A stretch of 16,060 bases of DNA from JAFDED01 sp964611635 (GCA_964611635.1 CAZTAS010000153.1:1-16060), one strand, 5' to 3'. Shown: positions 1 to 7,472, counted from the first letter of the stretch. Numbers and translations: made by a program. The notes: generated by a model from the sequence alone, not told the origin.

Positions 1-31
1 ATAACTGACCTACCCGCAAAGCAAAGCTTGG

Positions 32-52
32 ACCATCAGCATAGCTGATGGT
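32..52. terminator. Perfect 9-bp hairpin, possible terminator
   Basis: Two 9-base arms (32-40 and 44-52) are exact inverted repeats around a 3-base loop. The run after it is only T-T-T-A, so it is a weak candidate for an intrinsic terminator of something left of the window, or a palindrome belonging to the mobile-element debris here. Confidence 0.35.
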
Positions 53-234
53 TTAGGGTATTAATTAAATGGTAATTGAAAACAATAGCTCCCAGTTGGA
101 TTCCATGTTTTCATTCGCCAGGAGTCTATATTATAATATTCCAAGCCGTCGGGCCTATCCTGCCTTATCCCATGCTCCTCAGCGCTCCCGATACACACCG
201 TTCGTACTTTCCTTAAATTTTTTTCAATTCCTGC

Positions 235-363
235 ACATTGCAGCGTCGGGTGAAAACCTGGCGCGGCCTGGAGGGAGAAGCCAAGGAGGTGTTCTTTGCC
301 CAGGTGCACACCCCTAGCGAGCTTTGCCAGTCGGATTTTTCCTATATGACATCTCTGGGGGTG
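235..363 (+). pseudogene. istA: IS21-family transposase IstA, internal fragment
   Basis: The plus frame through 235-363 encodes TLQRRVKTWRGLEGEAKEV followed by FFAQVHTPSELCQSDF and SYMTSLGV. This is the stretch between the N-terminal DNA-binding region and the DDE catalytic core of IS21-family IstA transposases, which cut and join the element ends with the help of the IstB ATPase. No start codon lies in this frame, the similarity stops after LGV, and a stop follows at about 400, so it cannot make a transposase. The antisense ORF over 61-411 is only its shadow. The fragment picks up almost where the N-terminal fragment at 522-811 leaves off, but lies upstream of it, so the two halves are in swapped order. 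Family assignment is by remembered sequence pattern; the boundaries are approximate. Confidence 0.7.
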
Positions 364-420
364 AGAATACAGAGTCTTTCCGTCTTTGCAACTACCTGAT
401 TTTATTGACAAGTAAACCGG

Positions 421-470
421 TGATCAGCGACAATTAAAACTCCCGCCTAACGACAATTAGAATTCCCGAA
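421..470 (+). repeat. IS21-type left end with tandem terminal repeats
   Basis: Two 18-base direct repeats, at 428-445 (CGACAATTAAAACTCCCG) and 451-468, differ at two positions and are 23 bases apart start to start. IS21-family elements typically carry such multiple terminal repeats, often containing AATTAAAA-like cores, at the left end upstream of istA. A TG at 421 would suit the element tip. The istA start codon follows about 50 bases later, which fits. The corresponding right end is not in the window. Confidence 0.6.
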
Positions 471-521
471 TTTTTGGGTTACCTGGTAGGCTATCCAAGC
501 ATTTGTGAGAAGGAGGCTTGG

Positions 522-811
522 ATGGTCACGGACAGGCAGGTGAGGAGACTGATGAAGCTGATACAGAGCGAGAAGAGTTTGGCTCAAGCCAAGGCGAAAG
601 CGGGGATGGATGAGAAGACAGCCCGCAAATATCTGAGGCTGGGGAAGCTTCCTGGCGGGCTAAGGATTGAGCATACGTGGCGGACGCGGGAGGATGCGTT
701 TGCCGAGGTATGGGAGGAGCTGAAAGGGAAACTGGAGACCAACCCTGGATTGGAAGCAAAGAGCCTATTTGAAGATCTCCAGCGCCGCTGGCCGGGCCGA
801 TTCGCTGACGG
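522..811 (+). pseudogene. istA: IS21-family transposase IstA, N-terminal fragment
   Basis: The ATG at 522 follows an AGGAGG ribosome-binding site at 511-516. The product begins MVTDRQVRRLMKLIQSEKS and continues AGMDEKTARKYLRLGKLP, then HTWRTREDAFAEVWEEL, the helix-turn-helix N-terminus typical of IstA proteins that recognise the element ends. Similarity runs to about RRWPGRFADG (position 811). The frame then continues only by chance, to a stop at 849-851, through DNA belonging to a different transposase read in another frame. About 97 of the usual roughly 400-500 residues remain, and no istB follows. The upstream in-frame codons from 474 precede the ribosome-binding site and are not part of the gene. 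Confidence 0.8.
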
Positions 812-1132
812 GCCGCGGCGCACATGGCGGATCGGGACGACCTCATGGTGAGGGTGTCCCCTCTTCTGGAGATGGTGGGAGATTGGGGAGAATTCCTTCC
901 CCAGGAGATCGCGCAGGAGGATGTAAGGCTCCTTCGGTCCCACGAGCGCACGGGGAGGCCACTTGGAGATGAGGGTTTCATTGATCGTTTGGAGACAGCC
1001 ACTGGCAGAACTTAGGGTGGGCTGTGCCCACTATCAATGATCCGTTAATTAACAGAAGTGCGGTGGGCACAGCCCACCCTACTCCTGCTGAGCCTGAAAC
1101 CGGGGCGAAAGGCAAGGAAAAAGAAAGAATAG
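812..1132 (+). pseudogene. REP-associated tyrosine transposase (RAYT), C-terminal fragment
   Basis: From about 812 the frame reads AAAHMADRDDLMVRVSPLLE, then MVGDWGEFL and HERTGRPLGDEGFIDRLE, then TATGRT. This is the characteristic tail of RAYT/IS200-like Y1 transposases, which nick single-stranded hairpins at REP sequences. The catalytic HUH and tyrosine part is missing because the fragment is joined at its left to istA. The frame stops at TAG 1013-1015, the first bases of an inserted palindrome. Beyond the palindrome the same frame resumes with LKPGRKARKKKE and a stop at 1130-1132, a basic tail typical of this family. The insertion is 69 bp, so the frame is kept, but the inserted copy brings in the stop. 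It is a dead remnant, split by the very type of element that RAYT proteins mobilise. Confidence 0.7.
1013..1081. repeat. REP-like palindromic element inserted in RAYT remnant
   Basis: Arms 1013-1031 and 1063-1081 are perfect 19-base inverted repeats, separated by a 31-base spacer. Each arm is itself a small hairpin (GTGGGC, TGT, GCCCAC). GGGTGGGC...GCCCACCC palindromes of this kind occur in many copies in diverse bacteria, often as REP or MITE-like units. This is the only copy in the window. Confidence 0.75.
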
Positions 1133-1149
1133 GTATGCGGTCCCTATAA

Positions 1150-2631
1150 TTAGTCATATAGCCAGACAAAATCCCCAAGACTAGATTGAATCTGAGCTGA
1201 TTCTCCGTCTGTAACATAGTTCACAGGGAAGATTTGGTCGTCGTAAACTGATATCCGGTCGGGCGGGATTGCGGCTATTGCGGACAAGGATACAATCTTT
1301 CTCGGGCTCGGTGGTCACTCCCACCACTCGGGAACACCTCGTACGTCAGCCCGTCGCTGGCGGCTCTCAACGATCATCCCACTTTCGGCCGAATACACAC
1401 GGCGAATGGGGTCTTTCGACACGACGCTTCCCAGGTAGTGCCCATCTTCGCGGAACCAACGTAGGCGCTTCTTCTCGAGGAGCCCGAAGCCGGTCTGCGC
1501 AACGACCAACTCTCCGCCATCGAAAGTGTCGACTAGGGCATGCAGGGCATCATCGCGCAGCACATAGAGTCTCGTGTCCGTCAGCAGGTAGAGATAATCA
1601 CCGGTATCCACAATGCGGCGTGGCACGCTGCCGATGTCGTATACCCGCACGCCTTCCCCATTCTCGTCAACAAGCACGACACGGCCGGAGTAGCCGGCGA
1701 GATAGACCCAATCCGAATTCCCGGCAAAACTCGCAGCGTAGATCCAGTCGGAGGCGTCGATCTCGCCGACTTGCATTTCCATGGTCATCGTGAACTTGAG
1801 CCCGCCAGCTTCGAACCCCCTCCGCTCTATTTCCCGAACGAAAGCGGTACCTGCATAGCGAGGAAGAATGGTCGCATCAAGACCGGTCAGCACCTCTGCT
1901 GCTGAGTTCAAAGCCTTCAACTTTTCCTCAGCATGCGTATCGCCCGGGTTTAGGTCGGGATGCCATTATTTCGAGAGTTCTCGATAGCGCCGCCTTAAGT
2001 CTTCTGGGGTAAATGGAAAAGACATGTTCATAAGGGTAAGGGCACGGTCCACGTCAGCACTTGTACCGAAGCTGTCGCTCGGCATGGCAACTCGCGTCCA
2101 ACCCTCCTTTATAGGTAGCTTGGTGCCCCAGAGCCCACTGCCGCTAGCGTCTATACACCAAGCCTCATCAACCACGGTAAAGAGCTAGCGGAGTGCATCT
2201 CGTGAAAGGGCGACACAGCGGATGTGATTCTTTAGCAGATCGTCCCGGATTTCAAATCGCTTCCTCAATGCCTGAATCTCGGGTGTCTCGGCTAGGGAGG
2301 TCTCGAAAATCACTTTGAGATTTTCGTCGTAAGCATGAGCCACGCAGTCCCTCGACATGGCGATTAGCCCGCGACCGCAGGGGTGTACCCCAAGGCGGTA
2401 AACACTGTGCAGCAACCGACCCTTCGCCACCAAATTGCCTGACCGGTCATAACTCAGAGCCGCCGTCTCGATTTGGCCTAGGCCGCCAGCCTTACCAAGG
2501 TCGTCTATCATCAGCAGGCCGTTGTCTGTTGGCTGCATTTGGCGAAAAGCCGGATCAGGGCGTTCTGCCATCGAAATCTTCTCAATCGACGCAATTCGCC
2601 AATCGGCGTCGATGACCGTAAAGTGATCCAC
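1150..2631 (-). pseudogene. Beta-propeller-like protein with a central J-domain, broken by stops
   Basis: Read from a GTG at 2631 to a TAA at 1150-1152, the frame gives 493 residues interrupted by three stops: TAG 2187-2185 (residue 149), TAA 1968-1966 (residue 222) and TGA 1317-1315 (residue 439). The conceptual protein reads smoothly across all of them. Around residues 205-245 it carries a J-domain, PFTPEDLRRRYRELSK, stop, WHPDLNPGD, including the HPD tripeptide that stimulates Hsp70 ATPase. The flanks, for example DWVYLAGYSGRVVLVDENGE and YLYLLTDTRLYVLRDD, have the repeated short beta-strand pattern of a propeller or PQQ/WD-like fold. There is no strong ribosome-binding site before the GTG, which lies 8 bases after the upstream gene, so the pair was probably translated together. 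The precise function is unknown to me. The current copy is probably not functional unless the stops are suppressed or are assembly errors. Confidence 0.7.
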
Positions 2632-2639
2632 TGGCTCGA

Positions 2640-3370
2640 TTACTTTTGTTTTTTCTCGGCCAGCTTAGGTTTCCTCCCACCATAAAGGCGAACGCGGCAA
2701 GGGACGAGATGTCGATCTCGTGGTACTTCGGTGGCTTCCGATCCTTCCGATGGGACTCAACATTCCGCTTGGGTGGCGGTGCTGGAGCATCCGCTGATCC
2801 AGCAAGTAAAAGACTATAAGTGCGTCCTGCCTTGATCCGCGTAATCTTTCCGGCCTTCTCCAGATAAGAGATCAAGTTGGCTTCACGATGCCCGTCCGTC
2901 TCACCAACGAGACCCTTGACATCGGTCTGCAGGAAACCCGGGTGCTCAGTAACCGCTTCCAGGATAGCTTCGAATAGGCGCCGATCCTGATGGTGATGCT
3001 CGACCTTTTCAGCCTATAGCTTGAGCTCGGGAACGGAGGCAACAATCTGCCGCATCTCGGCAAGACTTTCGTGGTCACCAATTAGTGCACAGACCATTCC
3101 ACCCCGCTGTAATGCTGGAATCGAGCCGATGTCGAAAGAACCATATTCCTGACGGGTTTCCTTCACCCAATCGGGAATCTGCCGTAGGTTCTCACGGACG
3201 AGCCGAGCGGCACCTTAGAAATCTCGCTTCGAAATGGCCTCTCGCATCTGCGACATAGTGGCAAAGTACGAGTCGCTGACGCGATTCGACGATGATCTCG
3301 GCACTATTTCACGACGGCCATCATCCACCGGGGTCTTGCTTCTAAAGAGTCGCTTAAAAAAATCTATCAT
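2640..3370 (-). pseudogene. Winged-helix-like partner protein, broken by stops and a frameshift
   Basis: An AGGAGG ribosome-binding site precedes the ATG at 3370. The frame gives MIDFFKRLFRSKTPVDDG and runs about 243 residues to KPKLAEKKQK and a TAA at 2642-2640. It is interrupted by TAA 3217-3215 (residue 52), TAG 3016-3014 (residue 119) and a one-base frameshift near 2688-2694 that is needed to reach the basic end. Residues 40-75 look helical (DF, stop, GAARLVRENLRQIPDWV). Residues about 146-190, FLQTDVKGLVGE through LISYLEKAGKITRIKAGRTY, resemble a winged helix of the kind that reads DNA or mediates oligomerisation. I do not recognise the family. It is the first gene of a two-gene unit with the J-domain protein, and has decayed along with it. 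Both interrupting codons would restore Gln by one T-to-C change. Confidence 0.65.
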
Positions 3371-3712
3371 TCGACTCCTCCTTCCCGATTCATAAAACTC
3401 ATATCCGGCCGCCCGCTTGCAACCAAGCTGTTAAACAAGGCGACTCGAAAAACGGAGAAAGAGAGAATCCGGACACGATATCTTTGGTCAGCGAAGGCAA
3501 CCCCGTGGTTGCCTCCGTGCCCGGCAATATCGCTTTCGAACCAGAGAATCCGTTCTCATGTTCGCCTTGTCGTAACCCGCAAACAAATCAGGGGAGACAG
3601 GGGCATCTCGCCTCCCGCCTCCCCTTATTCTATCGTTAACCTACGAGCCTCGGGAGGTTCGTGGTTCTAATTTTGGCTCCCCATCACGGTCGATCATCAA
3701 CGCTCTTATATT
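3371..3712. other. Intergenic region with GC-rich hairpins
   Basis: No convincing gene is seen here. It holds an 8-bp perfect hairpin at 3495-3514, a long imperfect inverted repeat with AGGGGAG/CTCCCCT arms at 3590-3625, and an 8-bp hairpin with one G-T pair at 3643-3662 followed by a short T-containing stretch. The leader of the minus-strand module must start in its left part. At 3675-3682 the 8 bases GGCTCCCC match the 3' end region of the tRNA-Asn gene at 8150-8157, a weak hint of an old attachment site. Confidence 0.4.
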
Positions 3713-4042
3713 GTGCCTGTGATTCCAATAAGTTACACTGGATTTACAGGCAAGAAAACTATACCCAAGAAGGAAAAAATTGTCAAGGAAGGGCCAAAAA
3801 AGCATGTCATCCATAAGGCCATTTCATGGCAGAAGATGCTGAATGATGGGGTTGTGGGGTCATTAAGGGAGATTGCTGTAAAGGAGGGGCTGACTCGCGC
3901 GAGGGTGACTCAGGTCATGAACCTAATCAAGTTGCCCGATAAAACAAAAAGATTCCTTTTGGGATTGGAAGACCCTATTGAAATCCGAAATCATTCAGAG
4001 AGGAAACTCAGGAGAGGATTTTCTCCAGAAAATTCAAAATAA
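3713..4042 (+). CDS. Small HTH DNA-binding protein, paralogue of the 7473 gene
   Basis: The product is about 109 residues. Its core HVIHKAISWQKMLNDG, then REIAVKEGLTRARVTQVMNL, is a helix-turn-helix of the type found in small proteins encoded beside serine recombinases, where the usual signature is AxxxGLTRARVTQxxxLxxL. The last part, NHSERKLRRGF, is basic. The GTG at 3713 has no clear ribosome-binding site, and the frame is open upstream to a stop at 3668, so the true start is uncertain and the N-terminus may be missing. No recombinase is adjacent. It matches the C-terminal half of the protein at 7473-8000 (HIIHKAMKWKKMLETG; LSRARVTQIMNLLKL), so the two are diverged copies. Role: probably a sequence-specific regulator of a lost mobile element; this is inference. 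Confidence 0.6.
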   Translation: MPVIPISYTGFTGKKTIPKKEKIVKEGPKKHVIHKAISWQKMLNDGVVGSLREIAVKEGLTRARVTQVMNLIKLPDKTKRFLLGLEDPIEIRNHSERKLRRGFSPENSK

Positions 4043-4529
4043 ACCAAGAATATAGGGGTTCAGTTCAGATTAAGCCTTCGTTTGTCAACTTTCTGAAGTT
4101 CTTCCAGGCCTCTGATGAATTTAACTCACGCAGCGAGCCTAAAGTATTCTTTCTATTTCAGCATCCAGAGACTGAGTATCATTACGATCATTCCGGTGAC
4201 ACTACGACGAGAGGACTGTGTTCACTCGTTATTACTTTCGCCGTAGGCATAAGTTCATCCAGCGAAATCACAACCATAATCCCGTCGCTCCGTTACTGAT
4301 GGTTAAAACTCTAATCTACACCGAATCTTAAATCTAAAAAACCTCTACCTTCAACAAAAGACTCATCAAGAGCATGTATCTTTAAGGTGATCTTGCCTCC
4401 ACTTCTCCCCCTCATTGAAAAAATTTTAAAAGCAAGAACCGGATAGTATCCTTTCTCGTCATGAATTATGTTGTAAGTGTGATGGGCTATTTGTCGACGT
4501 ACAAAAAACGTGGGGAAAGGAGAATGCAA
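4043..4529. other. Intergenic region before eamA; possible Ada-type site
   Basis: No well-supported gene lies here. A minus-strand frame at 4311-4529 (72 codons, ending RGFLDLRFGVD) reads somewhat like protein, but it starts inside the eamA leader and has no ribosome-binding site or recognisable family, so I leave it uncalled. At 4422-4435 there is AAT, 7 bases, GCAA, close to the AAT-N6-GCAA boxes bound by methylated Ada in Escherichia coli. It lies about 95 bases before an operon that contains ada, which makes it worth noting, though the spacing is off by one. Confidence 0.35.
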
Positions 4530-5483
4530 ATGAGGACAGAAGATTTAGGAAGACTTTTATTGCTTTCAGCTTTGTGGGGTGGCTCGTTTCTCTTTATGCG
4601 TATTGCCGCCCCGGTGCTTGGACCTATTGTTGTGGCCGAATCTCGAGTCTTGATTGCCGGGTTAGCACTATTGTTATATGTGCGCGCTGCCAAAAGGCCA
4701 ATGGAATTGAGATCACGCTGGCGGCAATACCTAATCATCGGCGCGGTTAACTCAGCAATTCCATTTGCCCTGATTGCTGCAGCGCAGTTACGCCTGACGG
4801 CTTCATTGGCCGCGATTCTCAACGCGACCAGTCCTCTCTTCGGCGCAGTAATCGCTGCTGTATGGATTAAGGATTCATTGACGATGAGAAAAATCGGAGG
4901 TTTTATCCTGGGAATTGCTGGAGTTGCTGTGCTTGTGGAGTGGAGTCCAATGGATCTCTCTGCTGAGATGGCGCTGTCGGTCGGTGCTTCGCTCATGGCA
5001 GCGGGATTTTATGGAATAGCAAGTGTATACACAAAAGCAAAGGTTGCCGGAGCCCCATCGCTTGGTATGGCAGTCGGCAGCCAACTTGGTGCCAGCTTAC
5101 TCTTGTTGCCGCTCATACCCATCGTTCCCCCATTCAGTCTTCCGTCAGTAGGTGTTTTGTTGTGTGTAGTTTTACTCGCATTAGGCTCGACCGGATTGGC
5201 ATACTTGCTCTACTTTCGCCTCATTGTGGATGTTGGTCCAGCCAAGGCACTCACGGTAACTTTCCTTATCCCTATTTTTGGAGTTATGTGGGGTGCGCTC
5301 TTTCTCGGTGAGCAGATCACATTCAGCGAATTGGTCGGCTGTGCAATCATTTTGGTCGGTACATCCTTGGTCCTGGGAGTGCGCCCGCGCTTGACCAGTA
5401 TTTTTTCACTCTGTAATCGGAAAAGAAAATTCGAGCGCAAGAAACGGATAGCACCTAATGAAATCATTTCTTATGATATATAA
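4530..5483 (+). CDS. EamA/DMT-family transporter (ten-helix drug/metabolite exporter)
   Basis: The 317-residue inner-membrane protein starts MRTEDLGRLLLLSALWGGSF and has about ten hydrophobic segments in two EamA repeats. The WGGSF motif in the first helix and the second-half pattern GSTGLAYLLYFRLI, then GPAKALTVTFLIPIFGVMWG, are typical of the family, which exports amino acids, metabolites or drugs; the substrate cannot be told. ATG 4530 is chosen because the AAAGGAG ending at 4522 sits 7 bases before it; the ATG at 4524 is too close and the frame back to 4461 is upstream of the site. The tail NRKRKFERKKR is basic and cytoplasmic-looking. Its stop is 27 bases before ada, so the two are probably co-transcribed, a pairing in which an exporter rides with the methylation-damage response. 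Confidence 0.9.
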   Translation: MRTEDLGRLLLLSALWGGSFLFMRIAAPVLGPIVVAESRVLIAGLALLLYVRAAKRPMELRSRWRQYLIIGAVNSAIPFALIAAAQLRLTASLAAILNATSPLFGAVIAAVWIKDSLTMRKIGGFILGIAGVAVLVEWSPMDLSAEMALSVGASLMAAGFYGIASVYTKAKVAGAPSLGMAVGSQLGASLLLLPLIPIVPPFSLPSVGVLLCVVLLALGSTGLAYLLYFRLIVDVGPAKALTVTFLIPIFGVMWGALFLGEQITFSELVGCAIILVGTSLVLGVRPRLTSIFSLCNRKRKFERKKRIAPNEIISYDI

Positions 5484-5510
5484 TAGGATCAGATTGGTAA
5501 GGAGACAAAA

Positions 5511-6605
5511 ATGGACACAATTGGCCAGGAAGATCGTTGGAAGGCAGTATTGGCACGGGATAAACGTTTTGACGGTGCTTTTGTGTATGGGGTGCACTCA
5601 ACAAAAATTTATTGTCGCCCGTCATGTCCTGCTCGGCGGCCTCAACAGGATCAAGTGGTTTTTTTCAGGATGCCTGAAGCGGCGAAGTTGGCAGGCTTTC
5701 GCCCTTGCAGCCGTTGTCGGCCGGACGAAGTGATAAATCAGGACCCTGAAGTGAACTTGGTTCAACGTCTTTGCCGTTTCATTGAAAATTACGACTCATT
5801 AGAAGAACCATTGACCTTGGTAGCCATGGGCAAGTATGTACAAGTCAGCCCTTATCATCTACAGCGCATATTCAAACGCAATATGGGCATTACGCCCAAG
5901 CGGTATGCTGAAGCCTGCCGCATGCGCCGGTTAAAAGGATTCTTAAAGGATGGGAAAGATGTAACCTTTGCACTTTATGAAGCCGGTTACAGCTCCAGCA
6001 GTCGACTTTATGAAGGAGCATCCGCTCGTCTTGGGATGACACCCGGCACCTATCTGCGAGGAGGAAAAGGTATGAATATTCGGTATACAATTGTCAATTC
6101 CCCCCTTGGGAGATTATTGGTGGCTGCAACAGAGAAAGGAATCTCATCAGTCAGCATCGGGAAATCCGATCCACCCTTGGAAAGCGCTCTATTCGATGAG
6201 TACCCTGCTGCTGAAATTCGCCGAGATGAGGCCGGACTGCGTGAATATGTCAAGGCCCTCTTAAAATATATTGATGGAAAGCAGCCCAATCTGAATCTGC
6301 CTCTGGATATACAGGTCACCGCCTTTCAGTGGCGGGTGTATGAAGCACTGCGCTCTATCCCTTACGGTCAAACTCGTTCCTACGCACAGGTTGCCCAGAC
6401 CATAGGCCATCCCAAAGCGGCTCGCGCTGTGGCCCAAGCATGCGCTTCCAATCCGACAGCTCTCATAATTCCCTGTCATAGAGTAGTACGGAAAAATGGA
6501 CATCCAGGTGGTTATCGTTGGGGAACACAGACCAAACGGACCCTGTTGGCTAAGGAAAAAGTCCTAGCCCCCGGTTCGACCAAACGGGATTCACCACTGA
6601 ACTAA
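5511..6605 (+). CDS. ada: Ada: methylated-DNA repair protein and transcriptional activator
   Basis: The 364-residue protein has the full Ada architecture. Residues 1-75 are the zinc-binding methylphosphotriester domain with Cys35, Cys39, Cys66 and Cys69 (YCRPSCPARRP; PCSRCRP); Cys35 corresponds to the methyl-accepting Cys38 of E. coli. Residues about 85-180 hold an AraC-type HTH (VSPYHLQRIFKRNMGITPKR). Residues about 190-350 are the O6-methylguanine-DNA methyltransferase with the acceptor PCHRV, Cys322, and the usual FQWRVYEALRSIPYGQTRSY region. The protein irreversibly takes methyl groups from DNA; methylation of the N-terminal Cys turns it into an activator of its regulon. The ATG at 5511 follows AAGGAG at about 5499-5504. 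It lies 27 bases after eamA and 11 before the next small gene, so it is the middle of an operon. Confidence 0.95.
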   Translation: MDTIGQEDRWKAVLARDKRFDGAFVYGVHSTKIYCRPSCPARRPQQDQVVFFRMPEAAKLAGFRPCSRCRPDEVINQDPEVNLVQRLCRFIENYDSLEEPLTLVAMGKYVQVSPYHLQRIFKRNMGITPKRYAEACRMRRLKGFLKDGKDVTFALYEAGYSSSSRLYEGASARLGMTPGTYLRGGKGMNIRYTIVNSPLGRLLVAATEKGISSVSIGKSDPPLESALFDEYPAAEIRRDEAGLREYVKALLKYIDGKQPNLNLPLDIQVTAFQWRVYEALRSIPYGQTRSYAQVAQTIGHPKAARAVAQACASNPTALIIPCHRVVRKNGHPGGYRWGTQTKRTLLAKEKVLAPGSTKRDSPLN

Positions 6606-6616
6606 ATAGGAGAGTT

Positions 6617-6991
6617 ATGATGACCGCTTTGATGATTTCTTTTGCTAAATTGATCGTGGGACTTATTTCCATAGGGGGACCACTAATTTTTTTGATTGCA
6701 CTCCTTCACGTTCGGGATCACCGGAAATCGGTAATAGAAGGAATAGCCTGTAGGGAATTAAATTCTCCAGACCTTCGCGGACTCGTAGCTGTTAATATCA
6801 AGTGTGCTCTGCTGTCGAACAGGTGGACCGTTGAAGTTGACATGTGGAATTGCTCCAATGAACGGATATGGGATGTCATGGAGGGGCTTAGGGTAAATCT
6901 TCCTTCGAGTGTTCGATTCGTTGTGAATGGAATAGTAGCCCATTCCAATGTGCTTAAGGATGTACGAAGAAGGTCATCTATCGAGCAATAA
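6617..6991 (+). CDS. Small membrane-anchored protein of unknown function
   Basis: The 124-residue product has one N-terminal hydrophobic helix (about residues 5-28, ISFAKLIVGLISIGGPLIF) followed by a soluble domain, RGLVAVNIKCALLSNRW through VWNCSNE-like and WDVMEGLRVNLPSSVRFVVNG sequence, with an alternating beta/alpha pattern. I do not recognise a named family. The start is ATG 6617, with GGAG at 6608-6611; a second ATG follows at once. It comes 11 bases after the ada stop and is probably the last gene of the eamA-ada operon, though nothing in it suggests DNA repair. Its last codons overlap by about 14 bases the end of a broken gene on the other strand. Confidence 0.7.
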   Translation: MMTALMISFAKLIVGLISIGGPLIFLIALLHVRDHRKSVIEGIACRELNSPDLRGLVAVNIKCALLSNRWTVEVDMWNCSNERIWDVMEGLRVNLPSSVRFVVNGIVAHSNVLKDVRRRSSIEQ

Positions 6992-7395
6992 GGATGCCCA
7001 GGAGAACAGCGGCAACTCCTAATAGCCCTAGAAGTTCCCAATTCGATTTCGATTTACTCACTTCGGCCAGCTTTAGGGCGCGGTCGGTGAGTTCCTTCTC
7101 TTTCTCAAAGGCCGTCCGGTAGACCTAATCTTCTCTTTTAGATAGGTCGGTCACTTGTCCTGAATGGCGTTTTGCTACTTCAGGAGATCGCCTTCTTTCT
7201 CCACGTTCGATACCCGCTGCTCCAGGAGGGCGATCTTCTGATCTTTGAGTATGGCTTCCTCCTCGGTCCGGAGCAAACGTTGCGCGTCATTTCCGGGAAG
7301 GCACAACAGTGCTGTATCCTCGCTTCTTGAAATCGTGGGCAAGAACGCTAATGTCAGAAAGCACGGTAATAGTATTGAGACGAATTTGATCTCAT
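6978..7395 (-). pseudogene. Secreted coiled-coil protein with C-terminal membrane anchor, broken
   Basis: The minus strand encodes a decayed protein of about 135 residues. A signal-peptide-like start (IKFVSILLPCFLTLAFLP) follows an ATG at 7395 that is one base out of frame. Then comes a heptad-rich stretch, RLLRTEEEAILKDQKIALLE, QRVSNVEKEGDLLK, a stop TAG 7177-7175, QNAIQDK, a one-base frameshift near 7150, VTDLSKRED, a stop TAG 7137-7135, VYRTAFEKEKELTDRALK. It ends in the hydrophobic anchor WELLGLLGVAAVLLGILIAR and TAG 6980-6978. Both internal stops restore Gln with one T-to-C change. The layout (Sec signal, coiled coil, C-terminal helix, no cytoplasmic domain) suggests a periplasmic coiled coil tethered at its C-terminus. 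The family is not recognised, and the gene is not functional as it stands. Confidence 0.65.
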
Positions 7396-7472
7396 TTTTT
7401 CTCGTTGCCTGTTACCCACTTTTTTGCAAATACTGGGATCATTTTTTAGTTATAGGTAACCGAGGATTACGA

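Noticed and set aside
1269..1905. Two plus-strand frames, Arg/Ser-rich
   Set aside because: They are antisense to the J-domain protein, whose minus frame reads as a proper protein.
1315..3217. Recoding of TAA/TAG as Gln, as in some phages, instead of gene decay
   Set aside because: Neighbouring intact genes end normally at TAA, TAG or TGA, the same genes use CAA/CAG for Gln, one stop is TGA, and a frameshift is also needed. Decay is simpler.
4311..4529. Minus-strand frame of 72 codons ending RGFLDLRFGVD
   Set aside because: It begins inside the eamA leader, has no ribosome-binding site and matches no family I recognise. The inner part reads a little like protein, so it may be a fragment, but I cannot support a call.
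5890..6503. Three minus-strand frames inside ada
   Set aside because: Shadows of the complete ada gene, with no protein-like features.
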